From Alphaproteobacteria bacterium UBA6187 (GTDB taxonomy: Bacteria > Pseudomonadota > Alphaproteobacteria > Rickettsiales > UBA6187), in NCBI GenBank assembly GCA_002422795.1, contig DITJ01000075.1, positions 14,823-34,614 of the forward strand: a DNA stretch of 19,792 nt, read 5' to 3'. The notes below the pieces were generated by a model. The model ran no database searches. It saw nothing but the letters and a program-made list of their open reading frames with translations, and was not told where the DNA came from. The first letter of the stretch is position 1. The number at the start of each line of letters is the position of its first letter. The translations under genes were made by a program, and so were the position numbers. Below, piece by piece: positions 1 through 7,779 of this stretch.

Positions 1-2
1 GT

Positions 3-68
3 GAGCACCGTATCGCAGAAAAACCCCATTTGCAGCAAGATATAGTAGAATTTGCTAATAGTGCCTAA
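3..68 (+). CDS. 3' end of an unidentified protein gene (partial)
   Basis: One frame is open from the left edge to a TAA at 66-68 and encodes about 21 residues ending in EFANSA. The first frame stops at 55-57 and the second opens with TGA, so this is the only frame open this far. A hairpin overlaps the stop codon and a fresh Shine-Dalgarno for the next gene follows, which fits the end of a gene. The fragment is too short to assign to a family, and it could be chance. Confidence 0.4.
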   Translation, partial: EHRIAEKPHLQQDIVEFANSA

Positions 69-87
69 TGTGGCAAAGCCCATTAGG
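64..87 (+). terminator. Hairpin at end of upstream gene, possible weak terminator
   Basis: CCTAATG (64-70) pairs perfectly with CATTAGG (81-87), and GGC/GCC inside extends the stem around an AAA loop. The hairpin overlaps the TAA at 66-68. Only a mixed AT stretch follows, with no uninterrupted T run, so it may be a weak terminator or an RNA-stabilising hairpin. Confidence 0.4.
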
Positions 88-113
88 GTTATTAAATCAA
101 ATAGGAGGATATA

Positions 114-635
114 ATGAAAGTAGGTAGTTTCTTAATCAAATCAGTAATGATTACGATTTCTTTATGCTTAATTGCTATATATGCAGCTGAAGCAAACACC
201 AATAAAGTAAAGGATTTTGTTGAAAAAGCATCTTCTGGAAATTTATTTGAAATTGAATCGAGCAAGCTTGCATTAACCAAATCTACAAATGCGGATGTAA
301 AGAATTTTGCACAAAGCATGGTAGATGACCACGCCATTGTTGGCACAGACCTTGAATCTACTATAAGTGCTGCCGGTGTTGATAAAAGCTTTGTTAGAAA
401 AACTATGGATAAGCAACATATGAAATTGTACGATAAGTTGCAAAAAACATCTGCCCAGAATTTTGATAAAGAATATGTCAAACTTCAGATAGATGCCCAT
501 AAAGACACTGTTAAACTTTTTAAGGATTATTCGGAAAATGGTGATGATCCGACATTAAAAGAGTTTGCGACAAGGAACCTGCCTACTTTAGAGCAGCACG
601 AGCAGCGTATAAAAGAAATTAAAGACGCTATGTAA
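114..635 (+). CDS. Secreted DUF4142-family protein
   Basis: A 173-aa protein of the DUF4142 type, a ferritin-like helical family exported to the periplasm or outer membrane whose function is poorly defined. Residues 1-27 form a signal peptide: Lys at 2 and 9, a hydrophobic core (MITISLCLIAIYA), and a plausible cleavage after AEA. The mature part is almost entirely helical. Typical family features are visible: an early FVEKASSGNLFEIESSKLAL segment, 'AQSMVDDH' near residue 70, and a final helix with the family-like LEQHEQRIKEI. A strong Shine-Dalgarno (AGGAGG) lies about 6 nt upstream of the ATG, which supports this start. It is the last intact gene before a degraded intergenic patch. The family call is from pattern recognition; the molecular role is unknown. 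Confidence 0.82.
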   Translation: MKVGSFLIKSVMITISLCLIAIYAAEANTNKVKDFVEKASSGNLFEIESSKLALTKSTNADVKNFAQSMVDDHAIVGTDLESTISAAGVDKSFVRKTMDKQHMKLYDKLQKTSAQNFDKEYVKLQIDAHKDTVKLFKDYSENGDDPTLKEFATRNLPTLEQHEQRIKEIKDAM

Positions 636-640
636 TATAA

Positions 641-773
641 CCTCTGCATAATTGTATCTTCTGGTGATTTCGTTATCACGTCCGTCCTCAAATCCTAATA
701 TACGTATATGTACATTATGGTTTTGCGGGCGGCGTTCCTGGAACACGCCTAAAAAGTCTGCATTATGCAGAGG
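641..773 (+). ncRNA. Folded 133-nt element, candidate small RNA (6S-like shape) or palindromic repeat
   Basis: Perfect 12-nt arms CCTCTGCATAAT (641-652) and ATTATGCAGAGG (762-773) close the element. Further in, ACGTCCGTCC near 678-687 pairs with GGGCGGCGT near 728-736 with one bulged T. An AT-rich imperfect stem caps it. Between the outer and inner stems lie two unpaired stretches of about 25 nt; one can form GTGAT/ATCAC, the other GGCGT/ACGCC. Closing stem, large central bubble and apical stem resemble bacterial 6S RNA in outline. I could not match conserved 6S bases, and no convincing promoter was seen. It may instead be a mobile palindrome, because it abuts a transposase remnant. The strand is uncertain. 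Confidence 0.33.
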
Positions 774-774
774 T

Positions 775-860
775 CATATGCCGTTCTTTATAGAGTTCTT
801 CGCGGTATTCGCGTTTATTTGTGCGGTTGGATTTTAGAGGATTGCAGCAATTGTGCCATT
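775..860 (-). pseudogene. Remnant of an IS5-family (DDE) transposase
   Basis: Read from 840 down to 775, the minus strand encodes PLKSNRTNKREYREELYKER followed by HM. This closely resembles the segment of IS5-type transposases that reads roughly IP.KSNR....EYDKELYKERHLIE, just before the last catalytic region. Continuing upstream from 841 to about 860, the matching residues (GTIAAI) lie in a different frame, and restoring one C near 840-845 would join them. The similarity ends at 775, where the folded element at 641-773 begins, and a palindrome at 867-913 bounds the other side. No terminal repeats or remaining transposase were found, so this is a dead fragment. Confidence 0.6.
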
Positions 861-866
861 TTCTTT

Positions 867-913
867 TATACTCATTCAGATTCAAACTGACGATTAGAAT
901 CAGAATGAGTATA
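867..913. repeat. Near-perfect 17-bp inverted repeat (hairpin)
   Basis: The arm at 867-883 (TATACTCATTCAGATTC) is the reverse complement of 897-913 with one mismatch, around a 13-nt loop (884-896). The stem is too AT-rich and lacks a T run, so it is not a typical terminator. It sits directly beside the transposase remnant and has the look of a small dispersed palindromic repeat. Confidence 0.75.
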
Positions 914-1044
914 GTATAAAACCAACGCTGCAAAGAAGTGTAGGAATCTTCAAAGAGTACCAACAGTGGATGAAACCGACAAAGCTATTTAAACACTACC
1001 TGATTTACATCAAAAACGGTTATTTCAATTCCAGGCAAGGTTAG

Positions 1045-1160
1045 CAAGTCGCATTCTTTGAACGATGGTGTCGTTATTCGGTCTTGTCGGTGCGCTACGC
1101 TCATAAATCTACGCTACGAACCTCCCCCATCACTCCTACCCTCTCGAAGAACGCAACTTG
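1045..1160. repeat. Palindromic repeat element with 17-nt arms
   Basis: The arm at 1045-1061 matches the reverse complement of 1144-1160 at 14 of 17 positions. Inside is GC-richer sequence with a repeated TCTACGCTACG/GTGCGCTACGCT pattern. On the minus strand it lies just downstream of the terC stop at 1185. Just outside the right arm, 1162-1173 reads AATACTATAGCC, close to the end of the palindromic repeat at 8761-8900. No credible coding frame spans it, and 914-1044 shows nothing I can name. Confidence 0.6.
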
Positions 1161-1184
1161 GTAATACTATAGCCACTTATATAT

Positions 1185-1904
1185 TTATTTATTTTCATTC
1201 GCTTTTTGCTTCCTATGTGCCAATGTGTTGATTGTTTCAACAAACATTGAAAAGGCAAAGGCAAAGTAAATATATCCGCGTGGTATATGGAAGTGGAATC
1301 CTTCCGCCATTAGCAATATACCAATCATAAGTATGAAACTAAGTGCGAGCACTTTAAATGCCGGATGCTCTTTCAGGAAGTATGAAATATACCCAGATGC
1401 CATAAGCATAACAACCATGGAAACAGTTATTGCAGCTATAATTACACCAGTATGCGGAGTAAGACCAACGGCTGTGATGATAGAATCGAAAGAAAACACA
1501 AAGTCAATTAAGGCAACTTGTATTATAGCACTATAAAAACCTGTTCTTGGAGTTATATTTTTAGTTGTTTCCTTCTGGGTTACATCGTAATGCATTTCCA
1601 GCGTGCTTTTTGCAATAAGGAATAATCCCCCTGCAACTAACAATAAATCTTTTACTGAGAAATCATTTGTACTTATGCTGAATAAAGGCTGCGTTAGTGA
1701 CATAATCCAGGTTATACCCAGTAACATTATTATGCGTATAACGAGCGCTAATGTTAATCCAAATAACCTTACTTTTTTAGCAAGTGCTTTTGGTAGCTTC
1801 TGGACAACTAAAGCAATAAATATAAGATTATCTATACCCAGCACTATTTCTAAAAGGCTAAGGGTAATGAAGCTAAATATAATTTCAGTAGAGAATATTT
1901 CCAT
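1185..1904 (-). CDS. TerC-family integral membrane protein
   Basis: A 239-aa polytopic inner-membrane protein of the TerC/Alx/YkoY type, a family linked to metal (notably manganese) export or tellurite resistance. The two family signatures are present: LLEIVLGIDN near residues 17-26 and DFVFSFDSI near 132-140, which bring acidic residues (E19, D25, D132, D138) into the membrane. About seven hydrophobic segments can be counted, with a charged loop around 100-118 (EMHYDVTQKETTK) and a basic tail (HRKQKANENK). Length is normal for the short TerC form without CBS domains. The ATG at 1904 gives the full first helix, but no clear Shine-Dalgarno precedes it. The upstream symporter terminator suggests it has its own promoter. 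The substrate cannot be told from sequence. Confidence 0.88.
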   Translation of the reverse strand: MEIFSTEIIFSFITLSLLEIVLGIDNLIFIALVVQKLPKALAKKVRLFGLTLALVIRIIMLLGITWIMSLTQPLFSISTNDFSVKDLLLVAGGLFLIAKSTLEMHYDVTQKETTKNITPRTGFYSAIIQVALIDFVFSFDSIITAVGLTPHTGVIIAAITVSMVVMLMASGYISYFLKEHPAFKVLALSFILMIGILLMAEGFHFHIPRGYIYFAFAFSMFVETINTLAHRKQKANENK

Positions 1905-1945
1905 TTTATGACTATCTAGAATACTTTAATTAAAGTTTAAACAAA

Positions 1946-1978
1946 AAATAATCCCGCTGTTTTTCAGCGGGATTATTT
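1946..1978 (-). terminator. Strong rho-independent terminator of the symporter gene
   Basis: AAATAATCCCGCTG (1946-1959) pairs perfectly over 14 bp with 1965-1978 around a T5 loop. On the minus strand the GC-rich stem (CAGCGGGA) is followed by a T-rich run, and it begins 12 nt beyond the stop codon of the symporter gene at 1990. The stem is symmetrical with AT flanks, but it lies upstream of terC, so the symporter is the gene it serves. Confidence 0.88.
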
Positions 1979-1989
1979 AATCAATCAAA

Positions 1990-3252
1990 TTAGAGTTTGC
2001 TGTGGTATAATTCTGTATCAAGGCTATTTTCAGTTTTATCAACAATCAATGTGATTGCAGCGTCACCGGTAATATTAACCGTAGTACGGAACATATCAAG
2101 TACCCTGTCTATACCAAGAATCATAGCCACACCCTCCATAGGGATTCCAACTGAAGTAAGAACCATTCCCATGAATATGATTGATCCGCTAGGAATACCC
2201 GCCGCACCAATAGAACCTAAAGTACAGGTTAGAAGGAGCATGAAATAATCGGTCATTTCAAGGTTTATGCCGTACATCTGTGCAAAGAATACAGAAACAA
2301 TACCAAGATATATAGCTGTTCCATCCATATTAATACAAGCACCAAGAGGCATCATAAAGTTACTTGAGCTTATAGAAACACCCATTCTATCCTGCAATTC
2401 CCTCATTGCAGTAGTTAAGGTAGCTTTACTGCTGCTTGTTGAAAATGCCATAAGCTGAGTTGTAATCATTTTGCGGTAAAATGGTAATGGCGACATACGT
2501 GCGAAAACCCATATCAGCAATCCGAAGAAGAAATATTGCAACACACACGCACCTACAACCAGTACAACCAGTCTAAGGAGGCTCCAGAGGACTTCAAGTC
2601 CTGTGGTTCCTACCATCGCTGCAATAAATCCGAATACGGCAAGGGGAGCAACGCGCACAACCCATTCAATCATTTTGAATGTTACATGGCAAAGTTCAGC
2701 ATTAAGTTCTTTAATACCAGCAGTATTACCCCTGATATTATTCATTACAATGCCTGTGAAAATTGCAAATACAACGATTTGCAAATACATATCTTCCGCC
2801 ATTGCATGGATGATATTGCTTGGTATCAACTGCATAAGGAAATCACCAACCGAAGGAGGCGTGCCTGCAGATGGCATAGGGCTTATGGTTGAATCCACCG
2901 AACTAGGAGGAGGAGCAACGCCCACTCCAGGCTTGAAAATTGTTCCAAGTGCAAGACCCATAGAAACAGCAATTATTGCTGTCATCAGATAGCCAAAAGT
3001 ACCTTTAATTACAATTGCCTTGAAGTGATGCGCTTCTGTAAGGCTGGTAATACCGGATATAAGTGCAAAAAATATTAATGGTGCCACTACCATTTTTATA
3101 AGTTTAAAGAATATGACCCCAAGAACTTTTAAGGATGCGGCATTCTCACCAAGCACTAACCCCAATACAACACCAAGAATCATACCAACTAGAACTTGCT
3201 GCCATAAGTTAAGTCCACAAAATTTCCACTCAGAATACGCAACACTACCCAT
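1990..3252 (-). CDS. Dicarboxylate/amino acid:cation (Na+/H+) symporter, Glu/Asp-type
   Basis: A 420-aa member of the DAACS (SDF) family, which takes up acidic amino acids or C4-dicarboxylates with sodium or protons across the inner membrane. Hallmarks are intact: the serine-rich re-entrant hairpin STSSSKATLTT (271-281), the unwound TM7 motif NMDGTA (308-313), the second hairpin with GIPSGS (352-357), and TM8 with D386, R389, T390, N393 and D397. The D..RT..N...D pattern matches archaeal GltPh and bacterial GltT/GltP, where the arginine binds the substrate side-chain carboxylate, so glutamate/aspartate is likelier than C4-dicarboxylates. A periplasmic Pro/Ser-rich insertion lies around 112-136. 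The start is supported by GAGG about 9 nt upstream. A strong terminator follows the gene. Confidence 0.9.
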   Translation of the reverse strand: MGSVAYSEWKFCGLNLWQQVLVGMILGVVLGLVLGENAASLKVLGVIFFKLIKMVVAPLIFFALISGITSLTEAHHFKAIVIKGTFGYLMTAIIAVSMGLALGTIFKPGVGVAPPPSSVDSTISPMPSAGTPPSVGDFLMQLIPSNIIHAMAEDMYLQIVVFAIFTGIVMNNIRGNTAGIKELNAELCHVTFKMIEWVVRVAPLAVFGFIAAMVGTTGLEVLWSLLRLVVLVVGACVLQYFFFGLLIWVFARMSPLPFYRKMITTQLMAFSTSSSKATLTTAMRELQDRMGVSISSSNFMMPLGACINMDGTAIYLGIVSVFFAQMYGINLEMTDYFMLLLTCTLGSIGAAGIPSGSIIFMGMVLTSVGIPMEGVAMILGIDRVLDMFRTTVNITGDAAITLIVDKTENSLDTELYHSKL

Positions 3253-3288
3253 ACTTAATACCTCGAAATGGTCAATTAAAATATTACA

Positions 3289-3306
3289 AAATTAGAAACC
3301 TAATTT
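3289..3306. repeat. Small AT-rich hairpin in the asmA-like/symporter gap
   Basis: AAATTAG (3289-3295) and CTAATTT (3300-3306) form a 7-bp stem with a 4-nt loop, about 40 nt upstream of the symporter start. On the minus strand it is followed by a T-rich stretch. It could be a weak terminator for the gene upstream or part of the symporter promoter region; nothing decides between these. Confidence 0.35.
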
Positions 3307-3417
3307 TTGCAAGACATATAAACAATAATTAATCCTACGAATCAATATTTTTTTTATGAAAATGGAAGGGAATGCTTACAAATCACTGTTAAGTTGCTGA
3401 TTAATAACAAAAAAAAT

Positions 3418-6400
3418 TTAATCAAAAATATCAAAAATATTTCTTAAAAACCCTGGAGTAAGTATTGACAAAGGATTTACATTTATTTTTGCATCATCGT
3501 AAGGACCTTTTATTGAATATTTTGTTGCGATTATGCCTTCATTTTCCTTCCCGATTATTATATTTCCTACAAAAGGTATTTTTCCGAATACATTATTTAC
3601 AGCATACGCAGGTACAATTACTCCCCTTAGGTCTATTTCATCCAGGGTTGTGTTGATTGTCCCTTCAGCGGTAATGCCTATAGATGCCCCTGAGCTTTTA
3701 GCATTGGTGATAGTTATAAGACCTTTCTCCATTATAAAAGGTGCTTCAAATTTTTTGAAACTGATACCCTGGTTGTTTAGTAAGTCTTCAAATCCTTTAA
3801 ATGAGGCAAGTGTAAGGATTTTACCAAGTAGTGGCGTTTTTACTGCGGTAAAATTTAAGATTTTTACAGTGCCTTGTGTAATTGTAGTAGTTGCGCGCCT
3901 TGCAATAGTTGAATTTATGCTAATATACCCATCTGTGATATTCTTAGATATATTAAGTGCATTTATAACAGCCCCGGCATTATCGGATTCCACCAATAAT
4001 GTAGAGCGATTATTCACATCCTTAAGGCTTATATTAATAAAGTTTTCATCCCTTAATTTAGCGCTTAAGCTGCCTTTTTTGCATATTTCGGGAGAGCAAC
4101 TAAAGTTACTTTTGAAATCTTTCAGTACTTCACTATTTTTCATGTAAAGCTTTGTAAGATTTACATTAAAGGAAAAGCTTTTCTTTATTTTGCCTGTATT
4201 ATGCTTAAACCACTCGCTTATTTGCGCATTAGAAAGATCAAGTCCTGCGCCATTTATTTCCAAAACATCCTCATTGCCAGAACTTTTATATGACGCAGTG
4301 AAATTATTATTGCCATATTTGGCATTACTTATAATAAGTTCGCTTAAATTATTTAAAGCCAGGTTATATTGTGCATTTCCTGAAATACTTGTGCCATCAC
4401 CAGATAACTTAAAATTATCAATGATTATATTTTCCTTACCGGTTTTTATCAGGTTAAATACCAGGTTGCTTTTCTTTCCGGTGTTTTTTTCAAACCCCAG
4501 GTCTTTTATAATAACGGTGCTTTGCGAAAGGTCAGCCAAGCCACTTATAGTGGTTTGATCATTTTTCTGGATTATATTAACATCAAGCCCCATTTTTCCG
4601 GCAACAAATGGAATTCCGTCTACACCTAATTCTTTCAGTTCCGCTGGCGAAAAACTGCCCTGGAGCTTTAATTTAGTATCATAAGACGCGTTAGGGGAAA
4701 AATTCTTATAAAGGTCTATCTGCGCCGGTATATTATTTATAAGGCTATCACCTTTTACATTAATATTATATTTATCAAGTGCGAATTCCAGGCTATTTGC
4801 CGATATATTTTTGCCATTAATAAAAGCTGGCAATAAGGCATCCTTAAAATTGGCAGATATTTTTATATCAACATCATTATATTTTAAATTATTTTCAATA
4901 GGAATTAGAAGGTCTATTTTGCCGGAGGCACTACCAGACATATTATATATACTTGCCATTTCAATATTTGCAGGCTTTTGTGAATAACTTGCCTTCAGGA
5001 ACTCTACAAGGTTTTGTGCTGGCCCTGAGAAATCACCGGCAACGCCTATTTTCAGTGGGTGCGCCCATAAATTATCAAATTTAACATGGGCGTTGCTTAT
5101 ATTGCTACTGAGCATCTTGGCGCTTTCTATGGTAGCATCCATAGTATTGCCGGTAAATTTAACACTTGCCTTAACATTTTCAGCGTGAGGAAAATGTTCA
5201 AGATAACTTACCTTTGAATCTTCTATATTTATAGTGGCATTAATTGCATTATCGGGAATAGGCGAGATGTTGGTTTTATGTGAGTCATGTTTGATAATAT
5301 TAGCAATATCATCCGCAGAGAAATTGAATATCCCTGTTGCATCCTTTATAATGCCGTCTTTTATATTATGGGTAACCCACTCCCAGGCAATATTGCCGAA
5401 AGTATATGGCCAATAATTTTGAACTTCATTTACATCAAGGTTAGTAATAGAAACAGTTGCATTTATAGAAGGCAAGATTTCAGGCCAGGTTTTTGAATTA
5501 ACTATTTGGCCGGAAAGTTTGATAACTGGTCCATGTAAATTAAGTTCAAGATTGTTAATGGCAAGTTTGGATAGATTATCATGCAAATTAATGTCCATAG
5601 CCATCTTTTTTATAGCTATTCTGTCTTTAAATAATTCCGGGATATTGATACTTCCTGATGCGTTATCCAAAATAAGCCTTGCTTGCGATACCACCCCATT
5701 ATCAGAAATAAGCAAGCTGCTTTGCCCGCTAAAAGACATATCAATTTTTTGCTCTATTTGATGATTGGGAAAAAGATCATCAAGCGGATAGCTTGGGAAA
5801 TCTTTAAAATTAATGTTGGTTTGTATGGAGTTATCGCCGGAATTTGTAATTTTTATAGCAAACTTGGAAACATCCTTACCAAAATTTATATTAAATTCAG
5901 ATTTAATCTGGTTTTCACCCTTAACCCTCTCCAGCTTTGCATAGCCTTCCTCAACCTTCCATAACATATCACTCAGGTTTGTACTTATAAAGAATTTTGC
6001 ATCCCTGATTCGGATGCTATGTATTTTAAAACTATTGGTACTTTTAAGGTTTTTATATATTGAATGAACAATCATTCCTTCAAGCGAATGGTTGTTATAT
6101 TGTGTATAAAGGACTTTGTTGGCGGTATCTAAATAGAAACTCGGCTCTGAAATAGTAAGGTCCGATGAAAGCCAATGCCCCCTTAACAACCTTAAGGCAC
6201 TGAACCCGAATGATATTTCAGGTAGAGTTGCTATTATATCATTTGTATCATTAATTAAATTTACATTAGATGCATAAATGGCAATAGCATGTTTTTTTCT
6301 ATCCCACTTTATTAAGCTATCTTCAATTTTTACTGAAAATTGAGGGCTTATGGAATCCAGCTCTTTTTCTATGTAAGGATTTAGAAAAGTAAGCGACCTT

Positions 6401-6504
6401 GGTTCAATTATAACCCATATAAAAAAAGATGTTATTACCAGCATTGTAATGATGCTGGTAATTGATACAATTCCTACTGTTAGTTTTACGCTTCTTTTTA
6501 ACAA
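3418..6504 (-). CDS. AsmA/YhdP-like envelope protein (DUF3971 plus AsmA-like C-terminus)
   Basis: A 1028-aa protein of the AsmA superfamily, large inner-membrane-anchored proteins with a long beta-rich periplasmic groove, implicated in moving phospholipid to the outer membrane. One transmembrane helix lies at about residues 9-33, followed by FLNPYIEKEL and a YhdP-like opening. The middle (WPYTFGNIAWEWVTHNIKDG near 360-385) matches the DUF3971-type region with its Trp-rich turn. The last 150 residues carry an AsmA-like C-terminal module: GTVKILNFTAVKTPLLGKIL, then ITNAKSSGASIGITAEGTIN and DLRGVIVPAY. Length fits alphaproteobacterial homologues. The first codon is TTG (6502-6504); no in-frame ATG upstream was found, and starting at Met21 would cut the membrane helix. 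It stands alone, opposite bcp. Confidence 0.82.
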   Translation of the reverse strand: MLKRSVKLTVGIVSITSIITMLVITSFFIWVIIEPRSLTFLNPYIEKELDSISPQFSVKIEDSLIKWDRKKHAIAIYASNVNLINDTNDIIATLPEISFGFSALRLLRGHWLSSDLTISEPSFYLDTANKVLYTQYNNHSLEGMIVHSIYKNLKSTNSFKIHSIRIRDAKFFISTNLSDMLWKVEEGYAKLERVKGENQIKSEFNINFGKDVSKFAIKITNSGDNSIQTNINFKDFPSYPLDDLFPNHQIEQKIDMSFSGQSSLLISDNGVVSQARLILDNASGSINIPELFKDRIAIKKMAMDINLHDNLSKLAINNLELNLHGPVIKLSGQIVNSKTWPEILPSINATVSITNLDVNEVQNYWPYTFGNIAWEWVTHNIKDGIIKDATGIFNFSADDIANIIKHDSHKTNISPIPDNAINATINIEDSKVSYLEHFPHAENVKASVKFTGNTMDATIESAKMLSSNISNAHVKFDNLWAHPLKIGVAGDFSGPAQNLVEFLKASYSQKPANIEMASIYNMSGSASGKIDLLIPIENNLKYNDVDIKISANFKDALLPAFINGKNISANSLEFALDKYNINVKGDSLINNIPAQIDLYKNFSPNASYDTKLKLQGSFSPAELKELGVDGIPFVAGKMGLDVNIIQKNDQTTISGLADLSQSTVIIKDLGFEKNTGKKSNLVFNLIKTGKENIIIDNFKLSGDGTSISGNAQYNLALNNLSELIISNAKYGNNNFTASYKSSGNEDVLEINGAGLDLSNAQISEWFKHNTGKIKKSFSFNVNLTKLYMKNSEVLKDFKSNFSCSPEICKKGSLSAKLRDENFINISLKDVNNRSTLLVESDNAGAVINALNISKNITDGYISINSTIARRATTTITQGTVKILNFTAVKTPLLGKILTLASFKGFEDLLNNQGISFKKFEAPFIMEKGLITITNAKSSGASIGITAEGTINTTLDEIDLRGVIVPAYAVNNVFGKIPFVGNIIIGKENEGIIATKYSIKGPYDDAKINVNPLSILTPGFLRNIFDIFD

Positions 6505-6676
6505 TTTTGTCTCTTGAATTAGGAGCTTAAGATAGATACCCTTAAATCTACAATCTCACTTCTTTAATTTTTTGTGCAGTATGTCTTTTTTTTCTTAAAT
6601 ATCAATCATATTAAAGACGTATTAATATTTTTCAATACAAGGAATGTATTAGCTGATTGATTTAAACTGTAAAAAT

Positions 6677-6773
6677 ATGTATAGCATTTCCCATTATCAT
6701 TTCTACATCGTCGGATTCACAAAATTCACCTGGAATGCCTAGTAGAAATAAAAAGCGGAAACGCTATAATGAC
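6677..6773. repeat. MITE-like palindromic repeat, copy A
   Basis: TATAGCATTTCC (6680-6691) and GGAAACGCTATA (6757-6768) are inverted with one mismatch. Internal blocks match the reverse complement of the element at 8761-8900: 6712-6729 is 16 of 18 identical to the reverse complement of part of 8833-8856, and AAATAAAAAGC near 6746-6756 is shared exactly. Copy A is about 40 nt shorter in the centre. It fills much of the gap between the asmA-like gene and bcp and contains no coding frame. The rest of 6505-6811 is AT-rich with no recognised site. Confidence 0.75.
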
Positions 6774-6811
6774 TTTGTATTACTTAATAAAAAGCTAAAA
6801 AGAAAAAATAT

Positions 6812-7282
6812 ATGACCTTATCTATTAATGATAGCGCACCAGATTTCAGCCTTCCATGCGATACCGGTAGTAATATTTCCCTTGAAGGTTTAAAAGGAAA
6901 AAATATAGTCCTTTATTTTTATCCTAAGGATGATACCCCAGGATGCACACAGGAAGCAAAGGATTTCCGTGATAAACATACTGAATTTGAAAATTTGAAT
7001 ACTGTAGTGCTTGGTGTTTCAAAAGATAGCGTAAAGAAGCATGTGAAATTCCGGGATAAATACGAACTACCTTTTAACCTTATTGCCGATGAGGATGTTA
7101 AAACCATAAGTGATTATGGCGTATGGGTGGAAAAAAGCATGTACGGCAAAAAATACATGGGAATTGAACGTGCTACCTTCCTTATTGATAAAAACGGCAA
7201 GATAAATAAAATATGGCCGAAAGTTAAGGTAACCGGTCATGTTGATGAAGTTCTGGATGCGGTAAGGAATATAAGTTGTTAA
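6812..7282 (+). CDS. bcp: Thioredoxin-dependent peroxiredoxin, Bcp/PrxQ type
   Basis: A 156-aa cytoplasmic peroxidase of the Bcp/PrxQ subfamily that reduces hydrogen peroxide and organic hydroperoxides with electrons from thioredoxin. The fold signatures are in order: APDFSLP at 9-15, YFYPKDDTPGCT at 35-46 with the peroxidatic Cys45, Arg and Thr-rich stretches, and YGVWVEKSMYGKKYMGIERA leading to TFLIDKNGKI. The usual resolving cysteine five residues after Cys45 is replaced by Lys50 (CTQEAKDF). The other cysteines are Cys16 and Cys156, the last residue. It therefore works either as a 1-Cys enzyme or with an unusual partner cysteine. Upstream sequence is AT-rich with no strong Shine-Dalgarno. 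Length is normal. Confidence 0.93.
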   Translation: MTLSINDSAPDFSLPCDTGSNISLEGLKGKNIVLYFYPKDDTPGCTQEAKDFRDKHTEFENLNTVVLGVSKDSVKKHVKFRDKYELPFNLIADEDVKTISDYGVWVEKSMYGKKYMGIERATFLIDKNGKINKIWPKVKVTGHVDEVLDAVRNISC

Positions 7283-7301
7283 TTTACTTGCCTGACGCAA
7301 C

Positions 7302-7330
7302 TTGCATTTATTAATGTGTAGTGATATACT
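7302..7330 (+). promoter_or_regulatory. Sigma70-type promoter for the coiled-coil/queH pair
   Basis: TTGCAT (7302-7307) and TATACT (7325-7330) are separated by exactly 17 nt, giving good matches to -35 and -10 boxes. A start about 7 nt further on would leave a leader of roughly 20 nt before the ATG at 7357. It lies 20 nt past the bcp stop, so the next two genes are probably transcribed independently of bcp. Confidence 0.6.
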
Positions 7331-7356
7331 AGTTGCCTAAATTATAAGGATATTTT

Positions 7357-7773
7357 ATGCAGTCTTCTGATGGTGTAGAGTTTACTATTCCGCAAGTGCC
7401 GATGGATACACTAACTATGGCAAAAGTGCTTGAATCCTATGGTACTCCGCAAAGGCAGGCAGAAGGGCTTGCTATGGTATTAAGCGGTTTGAATGCTAAC
7501 CATGTTGCAACTAAGGTTGATGTGGGAGGTCTACGAAAGGATACAAAAGTAGAAACTGATAATATCCGCAGGGATATTGAAGAGCTGCGTAAAGAAACGA
7601 AGATGGCTATTGCTAATTGCGAAGCTAACTTGAGAACTGAGTTAGCTAATATTGAATCCCGCTTAAAAGTTGAGATTGCTAATATAAAAGCGGATATATT
7701 TAAATGGATTGTGCCTCTTCTGGTGGGACAGCTTGCTGCATTTGCAGGTATATTAAAAATATTTATACATTAA
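7357..7773 (+). CDS. DUF1640/CCDC90-like coiled-coil protein with C-terminal membrane anchor
   Basis: A 138-aa protein resembling the DUF1640 (CCDC90/MCUR1-like) family, common in alphaproteobacteria and mitochondria. Residues 15-50 (MDTLTMAKVLESYGTP then QAEGLAMVL) match the helical head, which ends near LNANHVATK. Residues about 53-110 form a charged coiled coil with several short near-repeats (LRKDTK, LRKETK, LANIESRLK, IANIKAD). A single hydrophobic helix (WIVPLLVGQLAAFAGILKIF) near 116-135 anchors the C-terminus in the membrane. AAGGA lies upstream of the ATG at normal spacing. queH starts 6 nt after its stop, so the two are probably co-transcribed, but no functional link is known to me. 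The biochemical role is not established. Confidence 0.7.
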   Translation: MQSSDGVEFTIPQVPMDTLTMAKVLESYGTPQRQAEGLAMVLSGLNANHVATKVDVGGLRKDTKVETDNIRRDIEELRKETKMAIANCEANLRTELANIESRLKVEIANIKADIFKWIVPLLVGQLAAFAGILKIFIH

Positions 7774-7779
7774 AATTTT

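Noticed and set aside
652..837. Open frame of 61 codons on the plus strand
   Set aside because: It crosses the folded element and the transposase remnant, has no ribosome site, and its product resembles no protein I know.
763..963. 66-aa minus-strand open frame as an intact gene
   Set aside because: Only its last third is recognisable (transposase); the rest is read through a palindrome in the wrong frame, so it is listed as a pseudogene fragment.
3465..5964. Several 60-200 codon plus-strand frames opposite the AsmA-like gene
   Set aside because: They are antisense shadows of a 1028-codon gene with strong family features.
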